Source of the DNA: Ruminococcus flavefaciens ND2009
GTDB lineage: Bacteria; Bacillota; Clostridia; Oscillospirales; Ruminococcaceae
Length of the DNA stretch: 64,000 nt
Direction of reading: 5' to 3'
Assembly: GCF_000621785.1 (NCBI RefSeq)
Contig: NZ_KK211349.1
Span: forward strand, 1 to 64,000
The translations under genes and the position numbers were made by a program. Of this stretch, positions 7,798-16,242 are shown in pieces. Position 1 is the stretch's first letter; each line of letters starts with the position of its first letter. Under the pieces are notes generated by a model that did no database searches, was not told the origin of the DNA, and saw only the letters and a list, made by a program, of their open reading frames with translations.

Positions 7798-9141
7798 ATG
7801 ATAGAGCTTGAAATAGGTCAGGAGGTCGAGATGGAATTCGGCGGCAAAGCCAAGGTCCTCAGCGTCATCGGCAGCGGCGGTCAGGGTATCGTTTACCTGG
7901 TCCGCTTCAACGGTCAGAAATGGGCGCTGAAATGGTATGACATCAATAAGATGGCAAAGCCCGCTGCATTCCGCAAAAATCTCCAGAACAACATAAATGA
8001 CGGTCCCCCCAGCAATAAGTTCCTCTGGCCGAAATACCTCACCAAGGAGGCAGAGGACGGTACATTCGGATATATCATGGAGCTCAAGCCCGAAGGCTTC
8101 GACTCATTCGTTGATATCCTCAATACCTATAAGCTGGAGATAGACCCTCTTACAGGACGCAGCACCAAGCGTCCCGTAAAATTCAATACCCTCAGCGCTA
8201 TGGTCACCTGCGTTATCAATATCGTAAACGCCTTCAGACAGCTCCACCGTGCCGGTAAGAGCTATCAGGACCTTAACGACGGAGGCTTCTTCATCAACGT
8301 GAATACAGGCGCCGTTCTGGTCTGCGACTGTGATAACATCGCTCCCGACGGAAGCAACTTCGGTATCGGCGGTAAGCCGGGCTATATGGCTCCCGAGATC
8401 GTAAGAGGCATAGCTCAGCCTAATGTCCAGACCGATAAGTATTCTCTTGCCGTAGTTCTCTTTAAGCTCCTCTTCAGAGGCGACCCCATGGAGGGCGAAA
8501 AGGTGGTACGCGATGTATGCCTTACAGAGTCCTCTGAGCTCAAGCACTACGGACAGAACGCTGTTTTCGTGTATGACCCCAACGACGATTCAAACCGTCC
8601 CGTAAGAGGTATCCACGACAACATCATCAAGTTCTGGAGAATATACCCCGATTATATCAAGGACGCCTTCATCCGCTCATTCACTACAGGTATCACCGAT
8701 CCCTCAAAGCGTATCATCGAGAACGAATGGCAGAAGCTGTTCATACGCCTCAGATCAGAGATAATCCAGTGCGGCTGCGGAAGAACTAATTTCAGTTCGA
8801 TGTTCATTCATCAGAACGAGAAAACATTCAAGTGCCCCAAGTGCGGTATGGAATTCGTCACCATCGGATTCAGCAACCGCGATTACCGTACTCCCCTATA
8901 CCTGGGCTGTAAATTCTATTCCTGCGAGATAATCCCCGAATCCGACGACTTCTCAGCCGTTGCGGGAGAGCTCGTTGAGAATAAGCTCAAGCCGGGAGTA
9001 CTCGGTATAAAGAACTGCTCAGACAGGCAGTGGAAAGCCAAGATGCCTGACGGAGTATTTTACGACATCGCCCCGGGAAAGGGCTTCCCCGTATGGCAGG
9101 GGCTCGAGATCGATTTCGGCGAAGTGAAAGCACAGATCTAA
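7798..9141 (+). CDS. Protein kinase-like protein with C-terminal zinc ribbon
   Basis: 447 aa. The kinase fold (1-310) shows a Gly-rich loop (GSGGQG, 25-30), the ATP Lys45 in WALKW, a catalytic-loop Asp158 (YQDLNDGG), a DCD (177-179) in place of DFG, and an APE motif (MAPE, about 197-200). The HRD motif and the loop Asn are not canonical, so activity is likely but not assured. Residues about 323-350 form a zinc ribbon (CGCG...CPKCG), followed by a beta-rich C-terminal domain. It is flanked by VWA and PP2C genes in the same direction. This kinase/VWA/phosphatase combination is the core of TerY-P type systems described by comparative genomics. Confidence 0.85.
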   Translation: MIELEIGQEVEMEFGGKAKVLSVIGSGGQGIVYLVRFNGQKWALKWYDINKMAKPAAFRKNLQNNINDGPPSNKFLWPKYLTKEAEDGTFGYIMELKPEGFDSFVDILNTYKLEIDPLTGRSTKRPVKFNTLSAMVTCVINIVNAFRQLHRAGKSYQDLNDGGFFINVNTGAVLVCDCDNIAPDGSNFGIGGKPGYMAPEIVRGIAQPNVQTDKYSLAVVLFKLLFRGDPMEGEKVVRDVCLTESSELKHYGQNAVFVYDPNDDSNRPVRGIHDNIIKFWRIYPDYIKDAFIRSFTTGITDPSKRIIENEWQKLFIRLRSEIIQCGCGRTNFSSMFIHQNEKTFKCPKCGMEFVTIGFSNRDYRTPLYLGCKFYSCEIIPESDDFSAVAGELVENKLKPGVLGIKNCSDRQWKAKMPDGVFYDIAPGKGFPVWQGLEIDFGEVKAQI

Positions 9142-9186
9142 CCTGCTTTCTCATAAGCAGTATTACTGAAAGGATGTATGTAAATT

Positions 9187-10062
9187 ATGAGCAATGAACA
9201 TGTTACAGAACCGGAAGTGAACGAGACTCAGAACGTTTCTCCTCTGGATGATTTTGATACCGCAGAAACAGTTTCTACCGCTCCCGTATCCGACGATAGT
9301 ATTCTTGACTTCGATGACGATCCCCTCAGCGCTACCAGCGTTTCAAAGAAAAGCCTTGTTATCTTCTTCCTCATTGATACCTCAGGTTCAATGAAGGGCA
9401 AGAAAATGGGCGAGCTCAATACCGTTATGGAGGAGCTCATTCCTGAGATCCGCCGCGTGGGCGAGGCTGATACAGAGGTCAAGGTCGCTGTACTCACCTT
9501 CTCTACAGAAGTAAGATGGATGTACTCGACTCCTATCCCGATAGAGGACTTTGAGTGGGCAAGACTCCGCGCAAGCGGCGTTACCAGCATGGGCGCTGCA
9601 TTCAAGGAGCTCAACCACAGAATGTCAAGAAACAGCTTCCTCAATTCACCTTCACTCTCTTTCGCACCCGTTATCTTCCTTATGACCGACGGTTATCCCT
9701 CGGACGACTATAAGGAGGGTCTGAGAGAGCTTCAGACAAACAGCTGGTACAAGTTCGGCCTTAAAGCCGCTCTCGGTATCGGTCAGGAAGCCAACGATAA
9801 TATCCTTGCCGAGTTCACAGGCTCGAAGGATACAGTTGTTCACGCTTATTCGGGCGGACAGCTGGCTCAGATGATAAAGATAATCGCTGTTACATCTTCA
9901 CAGATCGGAAGCAAGAGTATGACTCTCTCCGATGATACCAACCATGAGCTGGGCGAGGAAGATGTATTCGCAGCTAAGCAGAAGCTCCTCGGTCAGCAGA
10001 TCCAGGAGCTGGTAAGCACCCAGACCGACGGAGATGACGTCCCCTTCGATACAGGCTGGTAA
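9187..10062 (+). CDS. VWA-domain protein, TerY-like
   Basis: 291 aa. An acidic N-terminus (1-50) precedes a von Willebrand A domain (57-245) with an intact MIDAS: DTSGS (Asp64, Ser66, Ser68), the Thr of GVTSMG, and Asp in MTDGYPSDD. TerY-like proteins bind a divalent metal and partner proteins and are coupled to a kinase and a PP2C phosphatase. Both of these are its immediate neighbours, 45 bases before and 27 bases after. It is cytoplasmic, with no signal peptide or membrane segment. The specific partner is unknown. Confidence 0.88.
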   Translation: MSNEHVTEPEVNETQNVSPLDDFDTAETVSTAPVSDDSILDFDDDPLSATSVSKKSLVIFFLIDTSGSMKGKKMGELNTVMEELIPEIRRVGEADTEVKVAVLTFSTEVRWMYSTPIPIEDFEWARLRASGVTSMGAAFKELNHRMSRNSFLNSPSLSFAPVIFLMTDGYPSDDYKEGLRELQTNSWYKFGLKAALGIGQEANDNILAEFTGSKDTVVHAYSGGQLAQMIKIIAVTSSQIGSKSMTLSDDTNHELGEEDVFAAKQKLLGQQIQELVSTQTDGDDVPFDTGW

Positions 10063-10089
10063 TTCGCAATATTTCGTTAGGAGGACTGA

Positions 10090-11001
10090 ATGATAATGTT
10101 TAACGGCTTCAGCCATTCGGTCATGGGCGCAAGCCATGAAAAGACCAATCTGGTTTGTCAGGACAGCTCTGCATTCAAGGTGGGCGACCACTACGCTGTT
10201 GCTGTAGTTGCCGACGGACACGGAAGCAAGAAGCACTTCAGGAGCCATCTGGGTTCAAAGTTCGCTGTCGAGGCTACTATCGAGGCTATCGACAGGTTCT
10301 ACGAGGACCGCGAGGCGCTTGAAGCGAACCTTCCCGCCAACCACAAACTCATCATTAAAAATATCGAAAAGCAGATAATCTCAAACTGGAATATGAAGGT
10401 CGAAAAACATCTGGCTGAAAATCCCGTTACCGATGAGGAGAAAAGCAAGTTCACTCCCGAGGAGTTCGAGGCTATCCCTCCCGAGTCCTATTACGGAACG
10501 ACCCTCGTTGCAGGTATCACAGGAGATAACTATACCTTCGGCGTACAGATAGGCGACGGAAGCTTCGTAGCCATTTTCGAGGACGGAAGGGCTGTAATGC
10601 CTATGGAATACAACGAATCCGCCCCCGCTAACGTTACAGCCTCTGTCTGCAACTCAAATGCAGCTTCCATGTTCAGCAGCTTCTATGCTCCCAACAGAAA
10701 GCTCATCGCTATGTACTGCTCTACCGACGGTCTCTATACCTCCTTCGGCAGCGAGCACGATTTCCTCGATTATCATACCATAATCACAAGTCAGCTCGTG
10801 AACATTGAGACCTTCAAGGAGATCATCAAGAACAACCTCACAAAGAGATCCCGCTTCGGTACAGAGGACGATATTTCTCTCTCCTGTATCTATAACGAGA
10901 AGCTCCTTCAGGACAGGATCGACCTTGTAAACAAAAGGGTCGCAGAAAACAAGAAAGCTGCCGCCGACAGAAAAGCGGCAATGCTTGAAAAGAAAGTATG
11001 A
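10090..11001 (+). CDS. PP2C-family serine/threonine phosphatase
   Basis: 303 aa, starting at ATG 10090 behind TAGGAGGACTGA. PP2C motifs are visible in order: CQDSS near the N-terminus, VVADGHGSK (metal-binding Asp), YYGTTLVAG, QIGDGSFVA, STDGLYTSF and a late EDDISL. Together these supply the usual metal-coordinating aspartates. The last 35 residues are a Lys/Ala-rich helix. It probably reverses the phosphorylation made by the kinase encoded two genes upstream, with the VWA protein as scaffold or substrate. Confidence 0.9.
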   Translation: MIMFNGFSHSVMGASHEKTNLVCQDSSAFKVGDHYAVAVVADGHGSKKHFRSHLGSKFAVEATIEAIDRFYEDREALEANLPANHKLIIKNIEKQIISNWNMKVEKHLAENPVTDEEKSKFTPEEFEAIPPESYYGTTLVAGITGDNYTFGVQIGDGSFVAIFEDGRAVMPMEYNESAPANVTASVCNSNAASMFSSFYAPNRKLIAMYCSTDGLYTSFGSEHDFLDYHTIITSQLVNIETFKEIIKNNLTKRSRFGTEDDISLSCIYNEKLLQDRIDLVNKRVAENKKAAADRKAAMLEKKV

Positions 11002-11051
11002 TATAAAACGCAGGATACGCGTTTAATAAATTAAGAAAAGTGGTGTTTGTT

Positions 11052-12179
11052 ATGGAAATAGGTTCTCTCTACAACACAGCCAAGAATTTTGCGGAAACAG
11101 TTAAACACAGCAGACCCGAGCTCGCCAATTACGATGCTTGTCTCTGTCTTATAGTTGCCGATTCAGGCGATATTTATTCGGGTGTTTCTTCCGTGTCCAT
11201 AAACGAGGGTACAGTACAGGATGTACCTGCGGAGAGGATCGCGGTAATGTCCGTTATCACCGCAAAGCACGTTATCGCTAAACAGCTCATCGTCATCTCT
11301 ATCGACGATTACAGCTATTTCAAGCCCGAGGACGAGGCTATCGCTCTCCTTGTCAATTCAAGCGTTGACAACGGCAGCTGTCAGGTAGTTCTCTCTCCCG
11401 ATGAAACAGCCACCGCAGCAAGTCTGGCTCCCGCTTCCGCAGTGACCGACTTCCTCAGCGGCTATGACGAGACTCCCGAACAGCTGGGAGCTCCCGCAGA
11501 ATACGCAAGCGGCTTCGATGTTGACTCTACCAACCCCTTCAACAACGGCGAGGAGGATAAGGTGGATTCACTCAACTCACTCTATGAGCATCCCGAGGAG
11601 GCTCAGCAGATGGGCGCAAGCGGATTCCCCAATGTATACGCACAGCAGGGCTATCCTCAGCAGCAGGGCTTCCCCCAGCAGCAGGGTTATCCCCAGCAGC
11701 AGGGCTTCCCTCAGCAGCAGGGTTATCCCCAGCAGCAGGGCTTCCCTCAGCAGCAGGGCTATCCCCAGCAGGGCTTCCCTCAGCAGCAGGGTTATCCCCA
11801 GCAGCAGGGCTATCCCCAGCAGGGCTTCCCTCAGCAGCAGGGCTATCCCCAGCAGGGTATGCCTCAGCCCACTCCTTACGGCGGCGGAATGCAGAACTCA
11901 ATGTATCAGCAGAATATGAATGCAGCTCCCTACAGACAGGGATATACAGGTCAATCGCTCCACGGCGGCAGTATGTATCAGCAGCCTCAGAGCGTAAGTG
12001 TTACTCTTACATCAAAGCCCGGCGGCGAGAGCGCTTTCAAGAAGCGTCTCAATAACTTCCTCGGCGACGACGATGACGTCGAGACCACAGACAATATGTC
12101 TAAGGAAGATATGCTCAAGCAGGCTAAGGACAGAAAAAAGGTCGCTAAAGCTAACCTGAACTTCAAGAAAAAGATGTGA
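11052..12179 (+). CDS. Deaminase-fold-like protein with Gln/Pro-rich repeat tail
   Basis: 375 aa from ATG 11052; a GTG at 11040 is possible, and both have weak ribosome-binding sites. Residues about 1-110 resemble a cytidine-deaminase fold ([19 protein letters not shown], then PAERIAVMS where active enzymes have C/H-A-E). No PCxxC motif follows, so zinc-dependent catalysis looks lost. Residues 200-268 are tandem [12 protein letters not shown] units. The C-terminus holds Met/Gln-rich and basic stretches ([16 protein letters not shown]). The low-complexity part suggests assembly or phase separation, which is inference. It is the last gene of the cluster. Confidence 0.7.
   Translation: MEIGSLYNTAKNFAETVKHSRPELANYDACLCLIVADSGDIYSGVSSVSINEGTVQDVPAERIAVMSVITAKHVIAKQLIVISIDDYSYFKPEDEAIALLVNSSVDNGSCQVVLSPDETATAASLAPASAVTDFLSGYDETPEQLGAPAEYASGFDVDSTNPFNNGEEDKVDSLNSLYEHPEEAQQMGASGFPNVYAQQGYPQQQGFPQQQGYPQQQGFPQQQGYPQQQGFPQQQGYPQQGFPQQQGYPQQQGYPQQGFPQQQGYPQQGMPQPTPYGGGMQNSMYQQNMNAAPYRQGYTGQSLHGGSMYQQPQSVSVTLTSKPGGESAFKKRLNNFLGDDDDVETTDNMSKEDMLKQAKDRKKVAKANLNFKKKM
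11649..11855 (+). repeat. In-frame tandem repeat encoding [12 protein letters not shown]
   Basis: About a dozen 15- or 18-base units alternate GGCTATCCCCAGCAGCAG-type and GGCTTCCCTCAGCAGCAG-type sequences. Some units lack one CAG, giving PQQ instead of PQQQ, all in frame. The near-identity of units at the DNA level suggests recent expansion and probable length variation. Confidence 0.9.
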
Positions 12180-12302
12180 TGACCGCTTCGGGGCATATGT
12201 CATAAATATGACATACCGGGGTCTCAGAGCCGCTTTTCCGGAGCTCCCGTAAGGCTTAGAACTGCGGCTTTACCATCTGAAACAAAGAAACTTATTTTAG
12301 TA
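12180..12302 (+). other. Intergenic region with two inverted repeats
   Basis: After the deaminase-like gene there is an 8-bp stem (TATGTCAT 12196-12203 with ATGACATA 12208-12215) and a wider AGCCGC/GCGGCT pairing (12228-12233 with 12264-12269). Neither has a strong U-tract, so the role as terminator is uncertain. Confidence 0.4.
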
Positions 12303-12331
12303 TTGCATTTTATTCAGTTTTGTGCTATAAT
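12303..12331 (+). promoter_or_regulatory. Sigma-A promoter of the two-TM protein gene
   Basis: TTGCAT (12303-12308), 17 bases, TATAAT (12326-12331), about 105 bases before ATG 12436. This gives the following gene its own promoter, separate from the five-gene cluster. Confidence 0.75.
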
Positions 12332-12435
12332 AATTTTATATGATTATAGTTCGGATCTTTTACATTAAAGTTTACTGACCTGTTTTATATTCTCAGATGC
12401 ACAGTTAATATTTCGTGTTAAGGAAAGGGATAGCT

Positions 12436-12966
12436 ATGAATTACTTGCTCAATATTGATGAAGCGATAGACCGAAAGTTCCTTGTGACAAAGGCTATGAA
12501 GGGTCAGGCTGAAGTCGGTACCATCATTCACGTTATGGACGCCGAGCAGCAGGGACAGGCTGTTATAGTTTATTACCGCGTCACAAGGTATAACGAAAAA
12601 TTCCACGATTATCAGGATTACACGGCAAAGTTTGAAAATCTCGCTGCGTTCTGCAAATGGGCACAGCCCGATAACTTCATTGCCCGTAATTATGAGTGCT
12701 TCAGTCTCAGAGACATACAGCACTACATAAAGGTAAAGAATAAGAACTTCACTTCATTCTGCCTTCCCATAATCCTTATTGCAGCTATCATCATCTGGGT
12801 ACTTGCTCTGTTCGTACTCAAGGGTGTAGTCGGAATCATCGTGGGAGCATTCCTTACTCTCCTGGTGGCTTTCGGAACTCTCTATCTGCTCAAGAGCATG
12901 AAGAAAAAGGAAAAGATGCGTTTGTACCGAAAGGTCAGCGCGGGCTGGGGCGTAGTATTCCAGTAA
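12436..12966 (+). CDS. Hypothetical protein with two C-terminal membrane helices
   Basis: 176 aa from ATG 12436, chosen for AAGGAAAGGG upstream. Residues 1-100 are soluble (a beta-rich start, then CKWAQPDNFIARNYECF). About 108-152 holds two hydrophobic helices separated by a short Gly turn, followed by a basic tail (KSMKKKEKMRLYRK). The family is not recognised. It has its own promoter and a strong terminator, so it may be independent of the kinase/VWA cluster upstream. Confidence 0.7.
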   Translation: MNYLLNIDEAIDRKFLVTKAMKGQAEVGTIIHVMDAEQQGQAVIVYYRVTRYNEKFHDYQDYTAKFENLAAFCKWAQPDNFIARNYECFSLRDIQHYIKVKNKNFTSFCLPIILIAAIIIWVLALFVLKGVVGIIVGAFLTLLVAFGTLYLLKSMKKKEKMRLYRKVSAGWGVVFQ

Positions 12967-13001
12967 GGGCTCCCGCCATTTGTAATGCTTCATCATTGAC
13001 G

Positions 13002-13022
13002 ACCTGATACGTCAGGTTTTCC
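13002..13022 (+). terminator. Short terminator hairpin
   Basis: ACCTGA (13002-13007) pairs with TCAGGT (13012-13017) around TACG and is followed by TTTTCCC. It is the first of two tandem terminators after the two-TM gene. Confidence 0.55.
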
Positions 13023-13045
13023 CTTGAACAATATCATCAATATCA

Positions 13046-13105
13046 ATGCCCCTTTAAGGAGCTATGGTAAACGCCATAACTGCTTAAAGGGGCATTTTAT
13101 ATTTT
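13046..13105 (+). terminator. Strong terminator
   Basis: A 13-bp stem (ATGCCCCTTTAAG 13046-13058 with 13083-13095) encloses an inner TATGG/CCATA pair and is followed by TTTATATTTT. It separates the plus-strand genes from the convergent sugar ABC operon. Confidence 0.85.
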
Positions 13106-13140
13106 CTGTCTCGGATTGACCGACGCAAGGATTTCCTTCA

Positions 13141-14529
13141 CTATCCCAGCCTTACCTTCATACCCTCGGCAAGCTTCTTTGAGCTGGTCCTGACTATAAG
13201 GGTCTCGGGAGTTAGCCCCAGGTCGGTGACGGCGTACATATTTCCCGTTTCCTCCTTTATCCTGAGGCTGGCGCTGTGTACGATGTACTCCTTGCCCAGG
13301 AAGCCCTCGGTCTCGGTGATATAGAAGACCTTTCCCTTGTCGCCTTCAGCGGTGACAGCCTCAAAGGGAATGCAGTCATACCTTTCATCGGAAAGCTTCG
13401 TGGTCACAAGCTCAGCCATGTCTCCCAGCTTAATGTCCTCGCTCTCTACGGACACCTCTATCCTGCACCCATCGCCGCCCTTTCGGGTCATGAGACCTAT
13501 CTTCTGATCCTTCGCTCTTGCACTTTCACCTGCGGATATGCTCACCTTGTCCCCAACTTTGAGGTGCTCCACCTCTTCGTCGGGAACTATGCCCGAGAAC
13601 AGCTTTCCCGAGCTCTCGTCGGAGATGATGAAGGCTGCTCCCTCGGAGGTAAGGTCTCCTGCGCGGACAGTCGCCTCGGTGATAAGCCCTCCCGCAGGAC
13701 TGTTTATGTAGCCAAGGTGCTCAGCCGCCTTTTTCAGCGCATCTATCCTGCGACGGAGCCGCTCCGCCTCGCCGCTGAGCTCCGGGGAGCTGCTGATGAG
13801 CGCCACAGCCTGCTCCATGGTGATGTCTCCTGCCTTTATGAGTATATCCGTGACCACTCCGCCGCAGGAGCTGTAGACGGTACCGCCGTCATTCCATATA
13901 CTGTTATAGCGGTCCAGCTCACGCTGCTTCTCGTCTATCTGCTTTGATAGAGCCTCTGCGGAGCGGCTGTCATCGGCTTCATACATACCGTCACGGGTGA
14001 GCCTCTGGGATTCCAGCTCCCCCTCCATATCGCTGATCTTACGCCCGAGATATTCCGTATCCAGACGGATAAGGGGCTGTCCTGCATAGACGCTGTCCCC
14101 CTTTTTCACGCATACCTGCGACACGCGGAGCCCACCCTCGGTAAATACGGGAGTCCTGTCTCCCTCGGTGTAGGCGTCCCCCTTTTCCATGAACTCCTCA
14201 AGCTCCTTTTCCGCATTGGCGGTCTCGCTTGCAAGGTAGTCCTCATCAAGGCGCATAAGGTGCTCGCCCTTGCCTATTTTTGAGCCCTGCTTCACATAGA
14301 CTTCCGACACTCTCAGCCCCTCGGCAACGAATACAGGGGTCTGCTTTTCAGCTTCTATAGTTCCTCCCACCTCAACTCTGTGGGCGATACTTTCTCTCTT
14401 TATGCCTACGGTAGTGACCACGGGCATTTTCTGCGTGACTATGAAACGGGAGACCACCGTCATGATGAGCATGGCTCCCAGAAATATACCAAAGAGCTTA
14501 ACAGCTCTGCTTTTCGTGTTTTCCTTCAT
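13141..14529 (-). CDS. HlyD/RND-type membrane-fusion-like protein
   Basis: 462 aa. One N-terminal membrane anchor (about 11-30) is followed by extracytoplasmic biotinyl-lipoyl-like hairpins near residues 50-90, 105-150 and 215-290 (repeated LRVSxVxVKxGxxIxxG motifs), a coiled-coil segment, and a beta-barrel region (KVGDKVSISAGE). The family links inner-membrane pumps to the cell envelope. Here it is the last gene of a sugar ABC operon, 2 bases after the second permease, and no exporter ATPase is next to it. Its role beside an importer is unexplained. It may be an envelope adaptor for the solute-binding protein. Confidence 0.75.
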   Translation of the reverse strand: MKENTKSRAVKLFGIFLGAMLIMTVVSRFIVTQKMPVVTTVGIKRESIAHRVEVGGTIEAEKQTPVFVAEGLRVSEVYVKQGSKIGKGEHLMRLDEDYLASETANAEKELEEFMEKGDAYTEGDRTPVFTEGGLRVSQVCVKKGDSVYAGQPLIRLDTEYLGRKISDMEGELESQRLTRDGMYEADDSRSAEALSKQIDEKQRELDRYNSIWNDGGTVYSSCGGVVTDILIKAGDITMEQAVALISSSPELSGEAERLRRRIDALKKAAEHLGYINSPAGGLITEATVRAGDLTSEGAAFIISDESSGKLFSGIVPDEEVEHLKVGDKVSISAGESARAKDQKIGLMTRKGGDGCRIEVSVESEDIKLGDMAELVTTKLSDERYDCIPFEAVTAEGDKGKVFYITETEGFLGKEYIVHSASLRIKEETGNMYAVTDLGLTPETLIVRTSSKKLAEGMKVRLG

Positions 14530-14531
14530 AT

Positions 14532-15383
14532 CTACTCCTTGAGCGCCGAGGCGATAATGCCCCGCTCAAGCTCCTCCTGTCCTATAACGAATACGAATAC
14601 CGCAGGTATCAGCGTCACCGCCGCCGCTGCCAGCAGCAGCTCTCCCCTGTCAGCTCCCAGTGTGGGAAGGTAAAGGGACAGCGGATACTTTGTCTTGTCC
14701 CTGAGGAAGGTCAGGGGCTGTTCCACCATGTTCCACAGGTCCAGAAAGCTGATGACCACGCAGGCAAGTATGCCCGATTTTCCCAGCGGCAGACCAATGT
14801 ACCTCAGCACCTGCCACTCATTTGCGCCGTCTATCCTTGCTGAGTCCGCAACGTCACGGGGAATGTCCGCAAAGCCCCTGTATATGAGAAATACAGGGAA
14901 AGCCGAGAACACCGCAGGCAGTATCACCGCCAGCCGCCTGTTCATAAGTCCCATGCCGTCCAGCACCAGATACTGTGAAAGCATGGTGACCTGAAAGGGC
15001 ATGAGCATGAATATGACATAGACATTGAACAGCAGCCGCCTGCCCTTGAATTCAGCCCTTGCAAATGCCCACGCCGCAGGCACTGCCACAAGGGTCTGGA
15101 AAAGGAGTATGCAGCCCACCATGAGAAGGGAGTTCCAGAAAACACGGTAAAACTCGGGAGAATAGACCAGAAGCTCCTTGAAATTCTCCGTGGAGGGATA
15201 CTGCGGCAGCAGGTCCACACGGGAGTACTTCCCTGTGAAGTTCACAAGGGGCGAAAGGGTGTCCTTCAGCTCGCTATGCGCCTGAAATGGCAGTATCACA
15301 GCCAGTATGACGGGAAAGAGCACTGCTGTGCAGAGTATCGCCATTACGATGTAAAGGGGCAGTCCTGCTGACTTTTTCCTCAT
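14532..15383 (-). CDS. Carbohydrate ABC transporter permease, MalG type
   Basis: 283 aa from ATG 15383, behind AAAGGAGGTCTGACC. It has six membrane helices and the EAA loop (DSARIDGANEWQVLRYIGLPL), which docks to the ATPase. It starts 2 bases after the stop of the MalF-type permease. No ATPase gene lies in the operon. In this group of bacteria a shared MsiK-like ATPase encoded elsewhere commonly serves several sugar importers. The sugar is not deducible from sequence alone. Confidence 0.92.
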   Translation of the reverse strand: MRKKSAGLPLYIVMAILCTAVLFPVILAVILPFQAHSELKDTLSPLVNFTGKYSRVDLLPQYPSTENFKELLVYSPEFYRVFWNSLLMVGCILLFQTLVAVPAAWAFARAEFKGRRLLFNVYVIFMLMPFQVTMLSQYLVLDGMGLMNRRLAVILPAVFSAFPVFLIYRGFADIPRDVADSARIDGANEWQVLRYIGLPLGKSGILACVVISFLDLWNMVEQPLTFLRDKTKYPLSLYLPTLGADRGELLLAAAAVTLIPAVFVFVIGQEELERGIIASALKE

Positions 15384-15385
15384 GG

Positions 15386-16240
15386 TCAGACCTCCTTTCT
15401 GTCCCATACTCTCTGGAGCAGCACTGCTGCTGCGAATATAACTGAGAATACCACCACAGCCGCCGCTGCCATCTTGTCAAGGTCCATGTTCACGAACCAG
15501 TTGTTGAACAGGTGCTGGAGGAGGTAAATGCTCTTGTGGGGGTAGGCTCCTGCCACAAGATAGGCTTCCCTGAACACCTTGAAGGAGTTCAGGAATGAGA
15601 TTATGGTTATGGTGTAGAGCGCGGGCTTCAGCTCGGGCAGTATTATGCGGAACAGGACCTGTCTCTCGTTTGCGCCGTCCACCTTTGCCGCGTCGATGAC
15701 GGAGGTGGAAACGCCCATTATGCCCGTCAGCCACAGCAGCACCGTGTACCCCAGATTTTTCCAGATATAGCTCCCCACCAGCACCCAGAACGCCTTTGAT
15801 GAGCCGAGGAAGCTGACCGCACCATGACCGTGTGAGGTGATGATGTGGTTTATCCAGCCTGCGTCCCCGAAAAGTATCTGCCAGATGAGCACCAGTGCTG
15901 CGGTAGGTACTGCCATGGGAAACAGCAGCACCGACTTTATGAGCCTTATGTGCTTCACGCGGCTGAGCCCGTAGGCTATGAAGAAGGAGATACCTATGAG
16001 CAGCGGTATGCACACCGCCGTAAAGACCGCCGTGTTCTTCACAGCCAGTCCGAAAGCTTCGTTGCCGAACACGGCTTTATAATTGTTTACCCCGACAAAA
16101 TCGCCCGTTACCGCGGCGCAGAAGGACCTGCGGAATGAATCGGCAAAGGGCAGGAATGTGAATACCGCCACTCCCGCCGCACTGGGCAGCAGGAATGGCA
16201 GGTAACGATATTTTCTCTTTATATCATATCTTTTTATCAT
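15386..16240 (-). CDS. Carbohydrate ABC transporter permease, MalF type
   Basis: 284 aa, six predicted membrane helices, short N-terminus (KYRYLPFLLPSAAGVAVFTF) and a clear EAA loop (DAAKVDGANERQVLFRIILP). It follows the solute-binding protein gene by 2 bases and precedes the MalG-type permease. The pair forms the membrane channel of a family-1 carbohydrate importer. Confidence 0.93.
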   Translation of the reverse strand: MIKRYDIKRKYRYLPFLLPSAAGVAVFTFLPFADSFRRSFCAAVTGDFVGVNNYKAVFGNEAFGLAVKNTAVFTAVCIPLLIGISFFIAYGLSRVKHIRLIKSVLLFPMAVPTAALVLIWQILFGDAGWINHIITSHGHGAVSFLGSSKAFWVLVGSYIWKNLGYTVLLWLTGIMGVSTSVIDAAKVDGANERQVLFRIILPELKPALYTITIISFLNSFKVFREAYLVAGAYPHKSIYLLQHLFNNWFVNMDLDKMAAAAVVVFSVIFAAAVLLQRVWDRKEV

Positions 16241-16242
16241 AA

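Noticed and set aside
11572-11901. Antisense ORF with [12 protein letters not shown] repeats opposite the Gln/Pro tail
   Set aside because: Its repeats are only the complement of the GYPQQQ units; no start signal and no conserved part outside the repeat.
12180-12302. T-box or other named regulatory RNA before the two-TM gene
   Set aside because: No T-box consensus or tRNA-like specifier was seen; promoter TTGCAT-17-TATAAT starts transcription after this region.
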